From: an uncultured Verrucomicrobiota bacterium
GTDB lineage: Bacteria > Verrucomicrobiota > Verrucomicrobiia > Limisphaerales > UBA9464
Direction of reading: 5' to 3'
Assembly: GCA_903864375.1 (NCBI GenBank)
Contig: CAIPFS010000020.1
Span: forward strand, 1-22,467
Length of the DNA stretch: 22,467 nucleotides
Shown: piece after piece, positions 1-8,683 of the stretch
Numbering within the stretch: the stretch's first letter is position 1
Layout of the letters: each line of letters opens with the position of its first letter
Made by a program: the position numbers and the translations under genes
The notes under the pieces: model-generated
Told to the model about the DNA's origin: nothing
What the model saw: the letters and a program-made list of their open reading frames with translations, nothing else
Database searches by the model: none

Positions 1-567
1 CACGGTGTTGCCGGTGATGGCACCCGGGCCCGGTTGACGGACGGAAAAAGTCAATGAACCGACAACGGCGGTGCCGTTCACCGTGATGGAGGTCGATGAA
101 ATGAAGGTGGAAGCAACGTCCGCCCCGTTGATGATCACCACCGAATCCGGGGCGAAATTAGCCCCGTTGAGGCTGACTTGAAATGGACCCGCCTGAAGCG
201 ACGTCGGATAAGCGCTCCATAACCACGGATATTTGCGGGTCACGGTGAGCGACGCGGTCCCGATAATATTGGTGTACGCCGTGCTTCGCGCCCCCAGGGT
301 CAGGACGTTGTTGGTCGGAATGACGGCGGGCGGAGTAAAAAGTCCGGTCTGGCTGATGGTGCCGTAGGTTGCCGTTCCACCCACCACTCCATTGACGGAC
401 CAGACAACCGAATTCGGTGAGAGCGGGACGTAGGCCGTGCATTGCAGGGTTGTCCCGATTTCCAAGGTCGATGAAACGGGGTAGACGGTGATGGGACTGG
501 CCGCAGCGAGGTGGAATCCGTACGAGCCGGCAACGAGGAGAAAGCGAATCGCCGTAAGAACCTTCAT
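1..567 (-). CDS. Secreted Ig-like / IPT-TIG-like domain protein, N-terminal part (runs off the left edge)
   Basis: Reading from the ATG at 567 towards base 1 gives 189 open codons with no stop, so the gene continues outside the window. Residues 1-23 form a signal peptide: K at position 2, a hydrophobic stretch (FLLVAGSYGFHLAAA), and a likely cut after AAA. Residues of about 25-95 look like a bacterial Ig-like domain, with the pattern VVWSVNGVVGGTATYGTIS followed by GLFTPPAVIP. From about 100 onward the sequence resembles an IPT/TIG or Ig-like filamin fold (SLQAGPFQVSLNGANF, then VVIINGADV). Such modules are common in large exported proteins of Verrucomicrobia and often serve surface or adhesion roles, but no function can be assigned from this fragment. 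No convincing Shine-Dalgarno site precedes the ATG. The protein call is firm; the domain names come from pattern recognition only. Confidence 0.72.
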   Translation of the reverse strand, partial: MKVLTAIRFLLVAGSYGFHLAAASPITVYPVSSTLEIGTTLQCTAYVPLSPNSVVWSVNGVVGGTATYGTISQTGLFTPPAVIPTNNVLTLGARSTAYTNIIGTASLTVTRKYPWLWSAYPTSLQAGPFQVSLNGANFAPDSVVIINGADVASTFISSTSITVNGTAVVGSLTFSVRQPGPGAITGNTV

Positions 568-882
568 GACGTGTTTTAAGGTTTATTCCTAGCCAATTGG
601 ATTGTCGAGATGATTCTCGGCTTGACGGTCAACGGCGCCATCTTCGTCCCGGTAGCCGTCGAACGTGAGTCGGTGGTAACTCTCCTCGACTGGAGCCCGT
701 TATAGGAGAGATCGGTGGGGCCGTGGCCTTTGGGATCGGCAACACTGGTCTGCGAATTCATTGCCCCTTTTCGCCGGGAAACAGACTCCCGATCGATCAG
801 CGCCGATTCACGTCCGGCGACTACGGGGGGGCGCGGCCACGGTTGTTCGTGCCGTCATTCGGCGAGATACTTATCGAAGGAA
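568..882. other. 315-base gap between two minus-strand genes
   Basis: No gene is supported here. The stretch lies downstream of the debranching enzyme and upstream of the Ig-like protein, so it should hold the latter's promoter, but no clear -35/-10 pair was found. It contains a short palindrome (CGAGATGATTCTCG, near 604-617), a 7-base inverted repeat at 680-710 (separate entry) and a run of seven G near 826-832. A 61-codon minus-strand reading frame at 576-761 was not accepted: its product resembles no known family and its codon choice does not match the neighbours. Confidence 0.5.
680..710. repeat. Inverted repeat, 7-base arms, 17-base loop
   Basis: CTCTCCT at 680-686 is exactly matched by AGGAGAG at 704-710. 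Either strand could form a stem-loop. It lies about 115 bases upstream of the Ig-like gene start, so it could be in that gene's leader or act as a weak terminator for the debranching gene. No U-tract follows on either strand, which argues against an intrinsic terminator. Its role is unknown. Confidence 0.3.
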
Positions 883-3800
883 CTATCGGCCCAGCCATCG
901 CCACACCCGGAGCGCCTCGGTGACACTCCAAGCCTGGGCATCGCAACCGCGGGAGGCATGGGGGGCATCGCCATCACAGACCTCTGGAAGCTGACCGAGG
1001 CATTCGTGATGAAGGTGATTTTCGAGGACGGCGAGATAAGAACGCGCCGCCGATTTGGCGGAAGGACTGTCCGGATGTGCTTTAACGAGGGCCTCCACAA
1101 ACGTCGGAAAAGTCCAAAACCAGCCCGTTCCATTGTGGTAGGCGGGTTTTCGTCGCGTGTCCTCGTCCCCTTCATAGCGGGGCCAGTACGGGTGTTGCGG
1201 ATCGTTGAGCAACCCGCCTCCCGGTCCGCGAATGGGAAGGGGCGGATTGACCGGGAGCGGGGCCAGAGACCGCAGGGCTCCGGGGATGAGCAGATGGCGG
1301 ACGGTTGCGGCGACCATTCGCTGAGCCCGGCGGAGGAAGTCGGGGTGTTGATCGATATCGAGGGAAACCAGGAAAAGGCAATTGCTGCGAAGCGCATCGC
1401 TTGGGGCGCCCATTCGGGCATTGGTATCGCGGGCGGCGATCAAGACATCGGCATACCAACCCAGGTCTTCCAACCAGAAGTAAGAATGAATGGATTTCTC
1501 GGTTCTGCGAGCGAGGTCCCCCCAACTTTCGCCCCGACCTTCCCACGGTTCGGCATGGAGGGTTGCCAATTGCCGGAGGAGACGAACCCACAGGGCCTGG
1601 ATTTCGATGGGAAATCCCTCTCTGGGAGTCCCCGCCGGGTGATTGGTGTCCATCCAGGTGAAATGGGAGGGGCTCCAGACCAGTCCGCTGGGGGCATCGA
1701 CCCGGATTCCGTTGGAGGTACCTGCGAGGTACCCGCAGGCGATCGACCGGAGCACGGCGCCGAGTGTCCGCCCGGAGGCATCAACAACGGTGCCATAGAA
1801 AACCTCCCGGAGGGCGGGGGTGAGATTTGCGGCGACCTCTTCGCAGACGATTCCAAACCAGAGGGGGGCATCACTGGTATCCCGGTTGGAGGCGTCATCT
1901 CCATGAATGCTGTTGGGCAGGGTGCCGTTTTGCTCGAACCGGGCAAAGGTCAGTAGAAGTTCCCGCACCTCCTGTTCGAGGCCTGCCGCGAGCAGTCCCC
2001 GGGCGGCGATCAGGGAATCGCGGCCCCAATCGAGAAACCAGGGATAGCCAGCGATCACGGAGCGCGTCTGATCCCGGCGCACCAAATAGGCGTGGGCTGC
2101 CTCCACCAGGCTTCGGGCAAATGAATCATCCGTCGGCAGGTTGGCGCGATCCAACCACCGGTGCCGGAGTTGGATGCGGTCGGAGAACAACTGTTCGACA
2201 CCGTCGGGAGAAGGGAGTTCTGATTCGGCAGAGGCGACGAGCGACACAGTTCCGGAACCGGGGAGGGTAAGTTCGAACCAGCCCGGACTGTAGGCATCCC
2301 CACAGGCCTCCTGGCCCCGTTCCGCCTCCCGGGGATGAGGGATATTCATGCACCATTCCGGTTCTGGATGGAATTCGCCGACATTGGCCATGACGATGCA
2401 CCTTCGATCGGGAGCCGGGACGAACTTGAAACCACAAGCCCAGGTGCCGCCGTCGGATGGCGTTGAGTCAATGGAATGACAGTTGGAGGCGAAGTGGGCT
2501 TCGGCCCCGGCATTTCGCTTGGTTTCCGAGTGAAAGTTCCGATCTTCCAAATCAAATCGGACGGTCAGGGCCACCCGGCAGTCGGCGGGAAGTGGGCGGG
2601 AGTCCCCGGATTCCGCTTCAGTGACGGAGTCACGACTGAAGGAGAGGACCACGGTATTGGATTGGTCGACCAAATCCATCTTCAAGCGAACGGCGACGAA
2701 GCGACCATCACCCGAGGGGGCGACAAAGCGCCACTGTGGCGGAGGGCCGGGTTCAAAGCCGATCAGAGTGGCCGCATCCAATTGGGAAATGAAGCCATCG
2801 GCATCGATCCACGCCCGGACGCGTTTGATGAAGACATGCCGGTCCACGGGGATGGATGGATTGAGGTTTGCCCCCAGAAGGCAGTCGTACTTGGAGGAAA
2901 TCTGGCCAAGATGAACTAGAACCCGACTCATTCCGCCGCGACCGTTGGTCAAAAGAACCAGGTCAGAGCCGGGGCAATTCCAATCGGTCGGCGTGGATGC
3001 CGGCCGGGCGCTCAGGATTTGGATGAGGCCCATCTGACGGGTGGGATTGGCCTGAAATCGTTCCAGGCTGAGGGTGCGCTTTCCCGGGGGGCCGAATTGG
3101 GTCGGAGGAATGGCTGCGATCCATCCGTTGGAGGTCGGAACGGACTCGACGTGAATGGCAGGTTGTTCCCCGGCAACCTCCAGTCGGGCTCTAAACCGCA
3201 CGGGATTGCGGATCAACAGCCAATGGTGAGGCGGCACCTGGAAAATCCGGGAAACATCGGCTTCAGTCCAGGTGCACACCAGGGAATAGGGACCCCCATG
3301 ACCCAGACACCGATTGAGAAAGGCCTCCGGATCCTGTTCCACCTGCCGGGCCAGTGCCGGCCAGTTTTCCGGCGGGAGGGAAAATACGTCATTGCCTGGT
3401 CGCTCGCTTCGGACCGTCCACCAGCAGGATAATGCCCAATCCGCACGGGCGCGCGTCTGCCGGTAGTCCTCACCGGCCAAGCCTTGAGGTTCCAAAGTGG
3501 AGGCGAGGCAGAGGATGGATGCGGGGGCCAGAACCGTCGGAACGACATCGGCAGAGGGATTTCCGTTCTCCCCCCGGAGAAGCGCTCGGGTCAGGAGGTC
3601 GTATTTGAGCGGTGCCCATTCTGAAGGGGAAACGGCATCCGTCTCGAGCCGCTGCGGGTGCTGGACATCGAGATTGATAAGGATGACGACGGTGTCCAAG
3701 CCATCGGCAGAGACCCGCTTCAAGGCATAGACGGGAGAATTGTCCCTGGAAATGCGGGTCAGGAGCGCACCATCGAAGAAACACGGGTGACACCGCAGCA

Positions 3801-5319
3801 GGTGATTCAGTTTTGCCAGCTCTTCGACCAGGTTCGGGGTCGAACCCCACGCGAGGCCGCGGGAGCTGTGGACGTTGATCTGTTCTGTCGCCGCCCACTC
3901 CACGCCGTTGGTGAATCCGAACGCCCCCTGAACGCTGGTCAATGCCGAAAGACGGTTCCGATACAGCGACCACGCCAGGTTGGGGGTGAGGTTCTCCGGA
4001 AATTCCTGGGAGGGATTTCCTGAAAATCCCGGAGGTGGTGTTGAAATTAGCTGGGAATGGGCAGCGAGCCGCGAGTTGTCGTGGGTTTCACTGTAGTTGA
4101 CCAGAATCCCGGTCGACTGGCTGAAGCGAAGGGTATGGTCCAGGTAGCCGGTGACCGCCTCGGGGGAGAAATTTTGAAACAGCTCGCTGTAGGCCCACTG
4201 CATTCCCCCTTCACCCAGCAGGGCATCGGTGGCCTCCCAGGGGCCTCCGAGGCCTTCCAGCAGGAACAGGGTCTCGGGAAACTCCTGTTGCACCCGTGCG
4301 GTGATATGTTCCCAGACGTGGGTTGGAATCTTGTAACCGGCGTCACAACGAAAGGCATCCACCCCCCGCCGGCACCACGTCACGAAGGCCTCGGCGAGGT
4401 GTTCCCAGAGCGGGGCATGTCGTTGGTCCAATTCGACGAGGTCTTCCCAGACCACATCCCACGCGCCCGGTGACTCAAACTGGCCGTTGGGCAGACGGAC
4501 AAACCATTCCGGATGTTGTTCCCAAAGGGTGCTTCCCCATCCGGTATGATTGATGACCAAATCGAGCATCAACCGGGCATCCCGGTCGTGAACCGCGTAG
4601 GCCAGTTCACAGAACTGTTGTACGCCCGTGGTGCGTTTGTCGAATTCCACCAATGCGGGATCGATGGCCGTCAAATCCTGAAGGGCGTAGGGGGAACCAA
4701 AGCGTCCGAACCGTGCAAAAGTCGTGGGGGTGGGACTGACCGGGAGGAGATGGAGGAGGCGGCAGCCCAGCCTGTCGATGATATGAGGGAGTTCCCGTTG
4801 GACATCGCGCAGGGTGCCGCTGGGGGGAATGACCGCATAGCCCTGGGCATCCAGATCCCTCAGGCGGGCTTCCAAGGCGGAATCCCTGGTGGTGCGGCGC
4901 GCCTTGTTTGGACCGAACATTCGTGGGAACGCGCAGTAGATCGGGTGACTCGTCCGGCTCCACGAAGGGTGGACGCTGATGCCGATATCGGTTCCTTCCG
5001 GCCAGTGCTGAAACCCTTCGAGGTCCAGGGCAAGCGGCTTGGCCTTGAAGTAGCCGACTTCGGTCGTTGGTATTTCCAGCGTCCAAACCCCGCCGCCCCT
5101 GGCCTGCATGGGGATGTCCCGCCAGGAGGCATTTGCGATGGGCCGCAATGCGAAATGGGCGCTGACCAGTTCCTCACGCCGTTTTTCGGCGCGTCCGACG
5201 TTGGTTCGAACCCGAGCGTTCCATCCGTCCGGCACACCATGAAGTTCGATCCGAAGCCGGTCACCGACATGGCGGACGAGTCGGCGTCCCGGGGCAGGCT
5301 GCATTTGGAGGTTGGGCAT
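883..5319 (-). CDS. Bifunctional glycogen debranching enzyme (GH13 glucanotransferase-like + amylo-alpha-1,6-glucosidase)
   Basis: This 1478-residue protein should debranch glycogen in the cytoplasm: the N-terminal part would move short glucan stubs and the C-terminal part would hydrolyse the remaining alpha-1,6 glucose. The GH13 barrel spans about residues 150-520. Region I is DLVINHTG (253-260), the nucleophile candidate is D326 in DAFRCD, the acid/base candidate is E355 in LFLLEG, and the third carboxylate is D414 in ETHDNS. A middle part (about 600-1000) has beta-rich segments such as LLGANLNP and VDRHVFIKR that I link to debranching-enzyme N-terminal-like domains. The amylo-glucosidase domain (about 1060-1478) carries GYPWFLDWGRDSL (1091-1103), LPNSIHGDDASNRDTSDAP (1134-1152), FTWMDT with D1224 as likely acid, and GQLPEV with E1446 as likely base. 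There is no signal peptide. The same two-activity order occurs in eukaryotic debranching enzyme. No Shine-Dalgarno site is seen at the chosen ATG, and ATG at codon 6 is an alternative. Confidence 0.88.
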   Translation of the reverse strand: MPNLQMQPAPGRRLVRHVGDRLRIELHGVPDGWNARVRTNVGRAEKRREELVSAHFALRPIANASWRDIPMQARGGGVWTLEIPTTEVGYFKAKPLALDLEGFQHWPEGTDIGISVHPSWSRTSHPIYCAFPRMFGPNKARRTTRDSALEARLRDLDAQGYAVIPPSGTLRDVQRELPHIIDRLGCRLLHLLPVSPTPTTFARFGRFGSPYALQDLTAIDPALVEFDKRTTGVQQFCELAYAVHDRDARLMLDLVINHTGWGSTLWEQHPEWFVRLPNGQFESPGAWDVVWEDLVELDQRHAPLWEHLAEAFVTWCRRGVDAFRCDAGYKIPTHVWEHITARVQQEFPETLFLLEGLGGPWEATDALLGEGGMQWAYSELFQNFSPEAVTGYLDHTLRFSQSTGILVNYSETHDNSRLAAHSQLISTPPPGFSGNPSQEFPENLTPNLAWSLYRNRLSALTSVQGAFGFTNGVEWAATEQINVHSSRGLAWGSTPNLVEELAKLNHLLRCHPCFFDGALLTRISRDNSPVYALKRVSADGLDTVVILINLDVQHPQRLETDAVSPSEWAPLKYDLLTRALLRGENGNPSADVVPTVLAPASILCLASTLEPQGLAGEDYRQTRARADWALSCWWTVRSERPGNDVFSLPPENWPALARQVEQDPEAFLNRCLGHGGPYSLVCTWTEADVSRIFQVPPHHWLLIRNPVRFRARLEVAGEQPAIHVESVPTSNGWIAAIPPTQFGPPGKRTLSLERFQANPTRQMGLIQILSARPASTPTDWNCPGSDLVLLTNGRGGMSRVLVHLGQISSKYDCLLGANLNPSIPVDRHVFIKRVRAWIDADGFISQLDAATLIGFEPGPPPQWRFVAPSGDGRFVAVRLKMDLVDQSNTVVLSFSRDSVTEAESGDSRPLPADCRVALTVRFDLEDRNFHSETKRNAGAEAHFASNCHSIDSTPSDGGTWACGFKFVPAPDRRCIVMANVGEFHPEPEWCMNIPHPREAERGQEACGDAYSPGWFELTLPGSGTVSLVASAESELPSPDGVEQLFSDRIQLRHRWLDRANLPTDDSFARSLVEAAHAYLVRRDQTRSVIAGYPWFLDWGRDSLIAARGLLAAGLEQEVRELLLTFARFEQNGTLPNSIHGDDASNRDTSDAPLWFGIVCEEVAANLTPALREVFYGTVVDASGRTLGAVLRSIACGYLAGTSNGIRVDAPSGLVWSPSHFTWMDTNHPAGTPREGFPIEIQALWVRLLRQLATLHAEPWEGRGESWGDLARRTEKSIHSYFWLEDLGWYADVLIAARDTNARMGAPSDALRSNCLFLVSLDIDQHPDFLRRAQRMVAATVRHLLIPGALRSLAPLPVNPPLPIRGPGGGLLNDPQHPYWPRYEGDEDTRRKPAYHNGTGWFWTFPTFVEALVKAHPDSPSAKSAARSYLAVLENHLHHECLGQLPEVCDGDAPHASRGCDAQAWSVTEALRVWRWLGR

Positions 5320-5474
5320 GGGCGGTTTGGCTGGGAGAGAGTGTGCCGATGGAAGGGGCCATGTCTCAAGTGCCGACTCGGAAAGGAATCTCTCCGGAGG
5401 ACCACCGTCATTTGGATTGAGTTCGCCTCGGGAATGGCATCCCCTTGAACACCATCATGATCACTCACCCCGCG

Positions 5475-5924
5475 ATGAAAAGGTTGGTCTCCATCGGTGC
5501 CCTGACGTGTGTTGTCGGGGCCCTGTTGACGGGCTGTGCAACGAGCAGGGAGGTTGTTGACAAGCCTTTGGAGGGAACGAAATGGCGGCTTTCCCAACTG
5601 AATGGTGCCGCCGTTCCCGCGATCCTGGCCTCCCGGCCTGTGGACCTGCAATTCGATGCCGCCCAGCATCAAGTGAGCGGCAGCTCCGGCGTCAACCGGA
5701 TTGCCGGCTCCTACCAACTCGCCGGAAAGCGGTTGAGCCTGGGTCCCTTGATCAGCACCCGGATGGCAGGAACCCCCGAGGCCATGGCGTTTGAGTCGGC
5801 CTACTTGAAGGCACTGGGTCGTGTGGACGAGTGGGTCGTGGTGGACGGTAAACTGGAATTGCTGGCCGGACCCGAGGCGGTGGCGGCCTACATGCCCTGG
5901 CCGGAAACCGTCCCGAAGCCGTAA
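5475..5924 (+). CDS. META-domain (HslJ-like) lipoprotein
   Basis: From ATG 5475 this is a 149-residue protein with a classical lipoprotein signal: MKR, a hydrophobic core, and the lipobox LTGC with lipidated C21. The mature part fits a META/HslJ domain: LEGTKWRLSQLNG near residue 32, the central SGSSGVNRIAGSYQL, and LSLGPLISTRMAGTPEAM. Related domains usually have GCN in the centre; here it reads GVN, so that cysteine is missing. Family members are envelope proteins linked to stress or heat resistance, and the biochemical role is generally unknown. ATG at 5457 or TTG at 5445 are possible starts, but 5475 gives the most typical signal peptide. No ribosome binding site decides between them. The gene is divergent from the debranching enzyme and 185 bases upstream of gcvP on the same strand. 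Confidence 0.75.
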   Translation: MKRLVSIGALTCVVGALLTGCATSREVVDKPLEGTKWRLSQLNGAAVPAILASRPVDLQFDAAQHQVSGSSGVNRIAGSYQLAGKRLSLGPLISTRMAGTPEAMAFESAYLKALGRVDEWVVVDGKLELLAGPEAVAAYMPWPETVPKP

Positions 5925-6042
5925 TCCCGTCAGCGGGCCGACGCACTTCCGCTCCGAGAGAACAGGCCCTGCGTTGCTCTTGAGCCCGCCGCAGACTGGA
6001 ACGCTCCCGCCCTCCATTGGGAATCCCCTTGCGTGCCAGCCG

Positions 6043-6060
6043 ACCGACTTTAAGGTCGGT
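6043..6060. repeat. Small hairpin upstream of gcvP
   Basis: ACCGAC (6043-6048) and GTCGGT (6055-6060) are perfect 6-base arms around the loop TTTAAG. An alternative register pairs CCGACC (6040-6045) with GGTCGG (6054-6059). It sits about 50 bases before the gcvP start. It could be a weak terminator for the lipoprotein gene or a leader structure for gcvP. It does not resemble the glycine riboswitch consensus. Confidence 0.3.
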
Positions 6061-6109
6061 TGTGAGGCTTCCGGCCTCGTCCTGTCCTTTTCCAAAACGA
6101 ATTACCCGC

Positions 6110-8683
6110 ATGACTCTGCACGAGCGAAATTTGTCTGCTGACACCCTGGCTTTGACGGACTCATTTGTTCGTCGACATATCGGGCCTCGACCGGACGAGA
6201 TGGCCGCCATGGCCGCCCTTTGCGGGTTCGAATCGATGGATCAGTTGGTGAACGCGGCGGTCCCAGAATCCATTCGGGCTGACGGCCCGATGAATCTGCC
6301 CGGAGCGCTTTCGGAATTTGAGACACTTTCCAAACTTCGATCGATTGCTGACAGGAATCAGGTGTTTCGCTCGTTCATTGGAATGGGTTACTACGACACG
6401 ATTACTCCACCGGTGATCCAGCGGAACATTCTCGAGAATCCCGGTTGGTACACCCAGTACACCCCCTATCAGGCGGAGATTTCCCAGGGACGGCTGGAAG
6501 GCTTGCTGAATTTCCAAACTCTGGTGACCGAACTGACCGGACTTGAGATTGCCAACGCATCCCTTCTGGACGAAGCCACGGCGTGTGCTGAGGCGATGAC
6601 CTTCTGCCATCGTCTCGCCGCTTCCGATGGAACGACCGGGGCGGGAACCCGCAACCGCTTCCTGGTCGATCGGGATTGTCATCCGCAGAATCTGGAAGTG
6701 GTGGAAACCCGGGCAAAAGCACTGGGGATCGAAGTGGTCGTCGGCGATTGGCGGAGCTGGGAAATCGACAGTTCTGTCTTTGGCGTTCTCCTCCAATACC
6801 CGGCATCGTCTGGGGTGGTGGATGGACTGGAGTCCATCATTTCAACCGCGAAAAAGGCGGGCAGTCTGGTCGTGGTGGCGACCGATTTGCTGGCGTTGAC
6901 CCTTCTCACACCTCCAGGGGAATTGGGGGCGGATGTCGCAGTGGGCAGCGCCCAACGATTTGGAGTTCCACTCGGGTACGGTGGACCACATGCCGCATTT
7001 TTTGCCACCCGGGATGTTTACAAGCGTCAGATGCCCGGGCGTCTGGTCGGTGTCTCGCGGGATTCCCGAGGCAAACCTGCCCTTCGTTTGTCGTTGGGCA
7101 CCCGCGAGCAACACATCCGCAGGGACAAGGCCACCTCCAATATCTGCACCGCCCAGGCACTTCTGGCCAACATGGCCATGGCCTATGCCTGTTACCATGG
7201 TCCCGACGGCTTGAAGGCCATCGCGGGACGGGTGCATCGCCTGACCTGTCTGCTGGCGGCGGGACTCCGGAAACTGGGTCTCCAGGTCGTCAACCCGACC
7301 TTTTTTGACACCCTGACGGTTGCCGTGACCGACGCAGACGCTGTGGTGGCGGTGGCGGAATCACATGGGGTTAATCTTCGACGGGCGGATGCCGGTCATG
7401 TCGGGGTTTCAATAGACGAACCGACCAGCGTGGCGGAAATCGATCTTCTCCTGTGGATTCTAAATGGAGATCAGGCCCCGTCATTCGCGGCGGCCGAATT
7501 ACAACCCGAGGAACCCGTTCTTCCCTGGCGCACCTCCGCCTATCTGAAGCATGCCGTCTTCCATCGCTATCAGAGCGAAACGGAGATGCTCCGCTACCTT
7601 CGGCGTCTGGAGGCACGGGACCTTTCGTTGTGCCAGAGCATGATTCCTCTCGGATCGTGCACGATGAAGCTGAACGCGACCTCGGAACTCTTTCCGGTCA
7701 CTTGGCCCGAATTCGGAAAGATACACCCGTTTGCACCGGTTTCGCAGACGGAAGGATACCAGCAGCTTTTCCGCGATCTGGAGCAGTGGCTATCGGTCCT
7801 TACCGGTTTTGCCGGCATCTCGCTTCAGCCCAATTCCGGTTCGCAGGGAGAATATGCCGGATTGCTGGTCATTCGGGCCTATCTGGAGTCTTTGGGGGAG
7901 GGGGCGCGGGATGTCTGCTTGATTCCCACCAGCGCCCACGGAACCAACCCGGCAAGCGCCGTCCTGGCCGGGCTTCGCGTTGCCCCGGTGGCCTGCGATG
8001 CGGATGGTAATATCGATCTGTCCGACCTGCGGGCCAAGATCGACGCGAACCGCAGCCGGTTGGCGTGCCTCATGATCACCCATCCCAGCACGCACGGCGT
8101 TTTTGAAACCACCATCAAGGAAATCTGTCAGTCGGTTCATGACGCGGGTGGCCAGGTGTACATGGATGGCGCCAACCTCAATGCCCAGGTGGGATTGACC
8201 TCACCGGGAGCCATTGGGGCTGATGTCTGCCATCTCAATCTTCACAAGACGTTCTGTATTCCGCACGGAGGCGGTGGCCCGGGTGTGGGGCCGATCGGCG
8301 TGGCCAGTCATCTCGTCGAGTTTCTTCCCAATCATGGTGTGATCCCTCAGGGGGGCGGGCGTCGAATCGGCGCGGTATCCGCCGCTCCCTGGGGCAGCGC
8401 CAGCATCCTGCCGATATCGTGGGTCTACATCGCCGCCATGGGAGCCGACGGTCTGACCGAGGCAACCAAGACGGCCATCCTGAATGCCAACTATGTGGCC
8501 AGGCGCCTGGAGAATCATTTTCCCACGCTCTACCGGGCGAACGGTCTGGTGGCGCATGAATGCATCCTGGACCTTCGGCATTTCAAATGGGTCACAGCTG
8601 AGGATGTGGCCAAGCGCTTGATGGACTACGGTTTTCACGCTCCAACCCTCAGCTGGCCGGTCGCCGGAACCCTGATGGTCTAA
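6110..8683 (+). CDS. gcvP: Glycine dehydrogenase (glycine cleavage P-protein), cut short by an in-frame TAA
   Basis: GcvP decarboxylates glycine with pyridoxal phosphate and passes the aminomethyl group to the lipoyl arm of GcvH. The ORF from ATG 6110 opens with MTLHERNLSADTL and the family-typical FVRRHIGPRPDEM. It contains the N-terminal half (FIGMGYYDTITPPVI, GWYTQYTPYQAEISQG, LLDEATACAEAM) and the C-terminal half (LGSCTMKLNATSE, LQPNSGSQGEYAG, PTSAHGTNPASA). The PLP lysine is K713 in HLNLHKTF, just before the glycine-rich loop GGGGPG. At codon 858 (8681-8683) the normal reading LMV-E-PTESE is broken by TAA where a glutamate codon is expected. The frame stays open and family-like to 8992, so the intact protein would be 960 residues, the usual size. 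No gcvT or gcvH is adjacent. No glycine riboswitch is visible in the 185-base leader. Identity is certain; whether the product is functional is not. Confidence 0.95.
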   Translation: MTLHERNLSADTLALTDSFVRRHIGPRPDEMAAMAALCGFESMDQLVNAAVPESIRADGPMNLPGALSEFETLSKLRSIADRNQVFRSFIGMGYYDTITPPVIQRNILENPGWYTQYTPYQAEISQGRLEGLLNFQTLVTELTGLEIANASLLDEATACAEAMTFCHRLAASDGTTGAGTRNRFLVDRDCHPQNLEVVETRAKALGIEVVVGDWRSWEIDSSVFGVLLQYPASSGVVDGLESIISTAKKAGSLVVVATDLLALTLLTPPGELGADVAVGSAQRFGVPLGYGGPHAAFFATRDVYKRQMPGRLVGVSRDSRGKPALRLSLGTREQHIRRDKATSNICTAQALLANMAMAYACYHGPDGLKAIAGRVHRLTCLLAAGLRKLGLQVVNPTFFDTLTVAVTDADAVVAVAESHGVNLRRADAGHVGVSIDEPTSVAEIDLLLWILNGDQAPSFAAAELQPEEPVLPWRTSAYLKHAVFHRYQSETEMLRYLRRLEARDLSLCQSMIPLGSCTMKLNATSELFPVTWPEFGKIHPFAPVSQTEGYQQLFRDLEQWLSVLTGFAGISLQPNSGSQGEYAGLLVIRAYLESLGEGARDVCLIPTSAHGTNPASAVLAGLRVAPVACDADGNIDLSDLRAKIDANRSRLACLMITHPSTHGVFETTIKEICQSVHDAGGQVYMDGANLNAQVGLTSPGAIGADVCHLNLHKTFCIPHGGGGPGVGPIGVASHLVEFLPNHGVIPQGGGRRIGAVSAAPWGSASILPISWVYIAAMGADGLTEATKTAILNANYVARRLENHFPTLYRANGLVAHECILDLRHFKWVTAEDVAKRLMDYGFHAPTLSWPVAGTLMV

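Noticed and set aside
576..761. 61-codon minus-strand frame in the 315-base gap
   Set aside because: No family resemblance, no ribosome site and codon use unlike the neighbours.
715..1956. 413-codon plus-strand frame opposite the debranching enzyme
   Set aside because: Antisense shadow of a strongly conserved gene in GC-rich DNA; glycine-rich, low-complexity product with no family.
4513..5448. 311-codon plus-strand frame opposite the debranching enzyme
   Set aside because: Antisense shadow; the opposite strand carries the conserved GH13 sequence.
4860..6095. 411-codon minus-strand frame spanning the debranching and lipoprotein genes
   Set aside because: Overlaps two better-supported genes in other frames and resembles nothing known.
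8681..8683. Programmed recoding of the gcvP stop as an extra amino acid
   Set aside because: Selenocysteine and pyrrolysine use TGA and TAG; no known recoding inserts an amino acid at TAA in this family.
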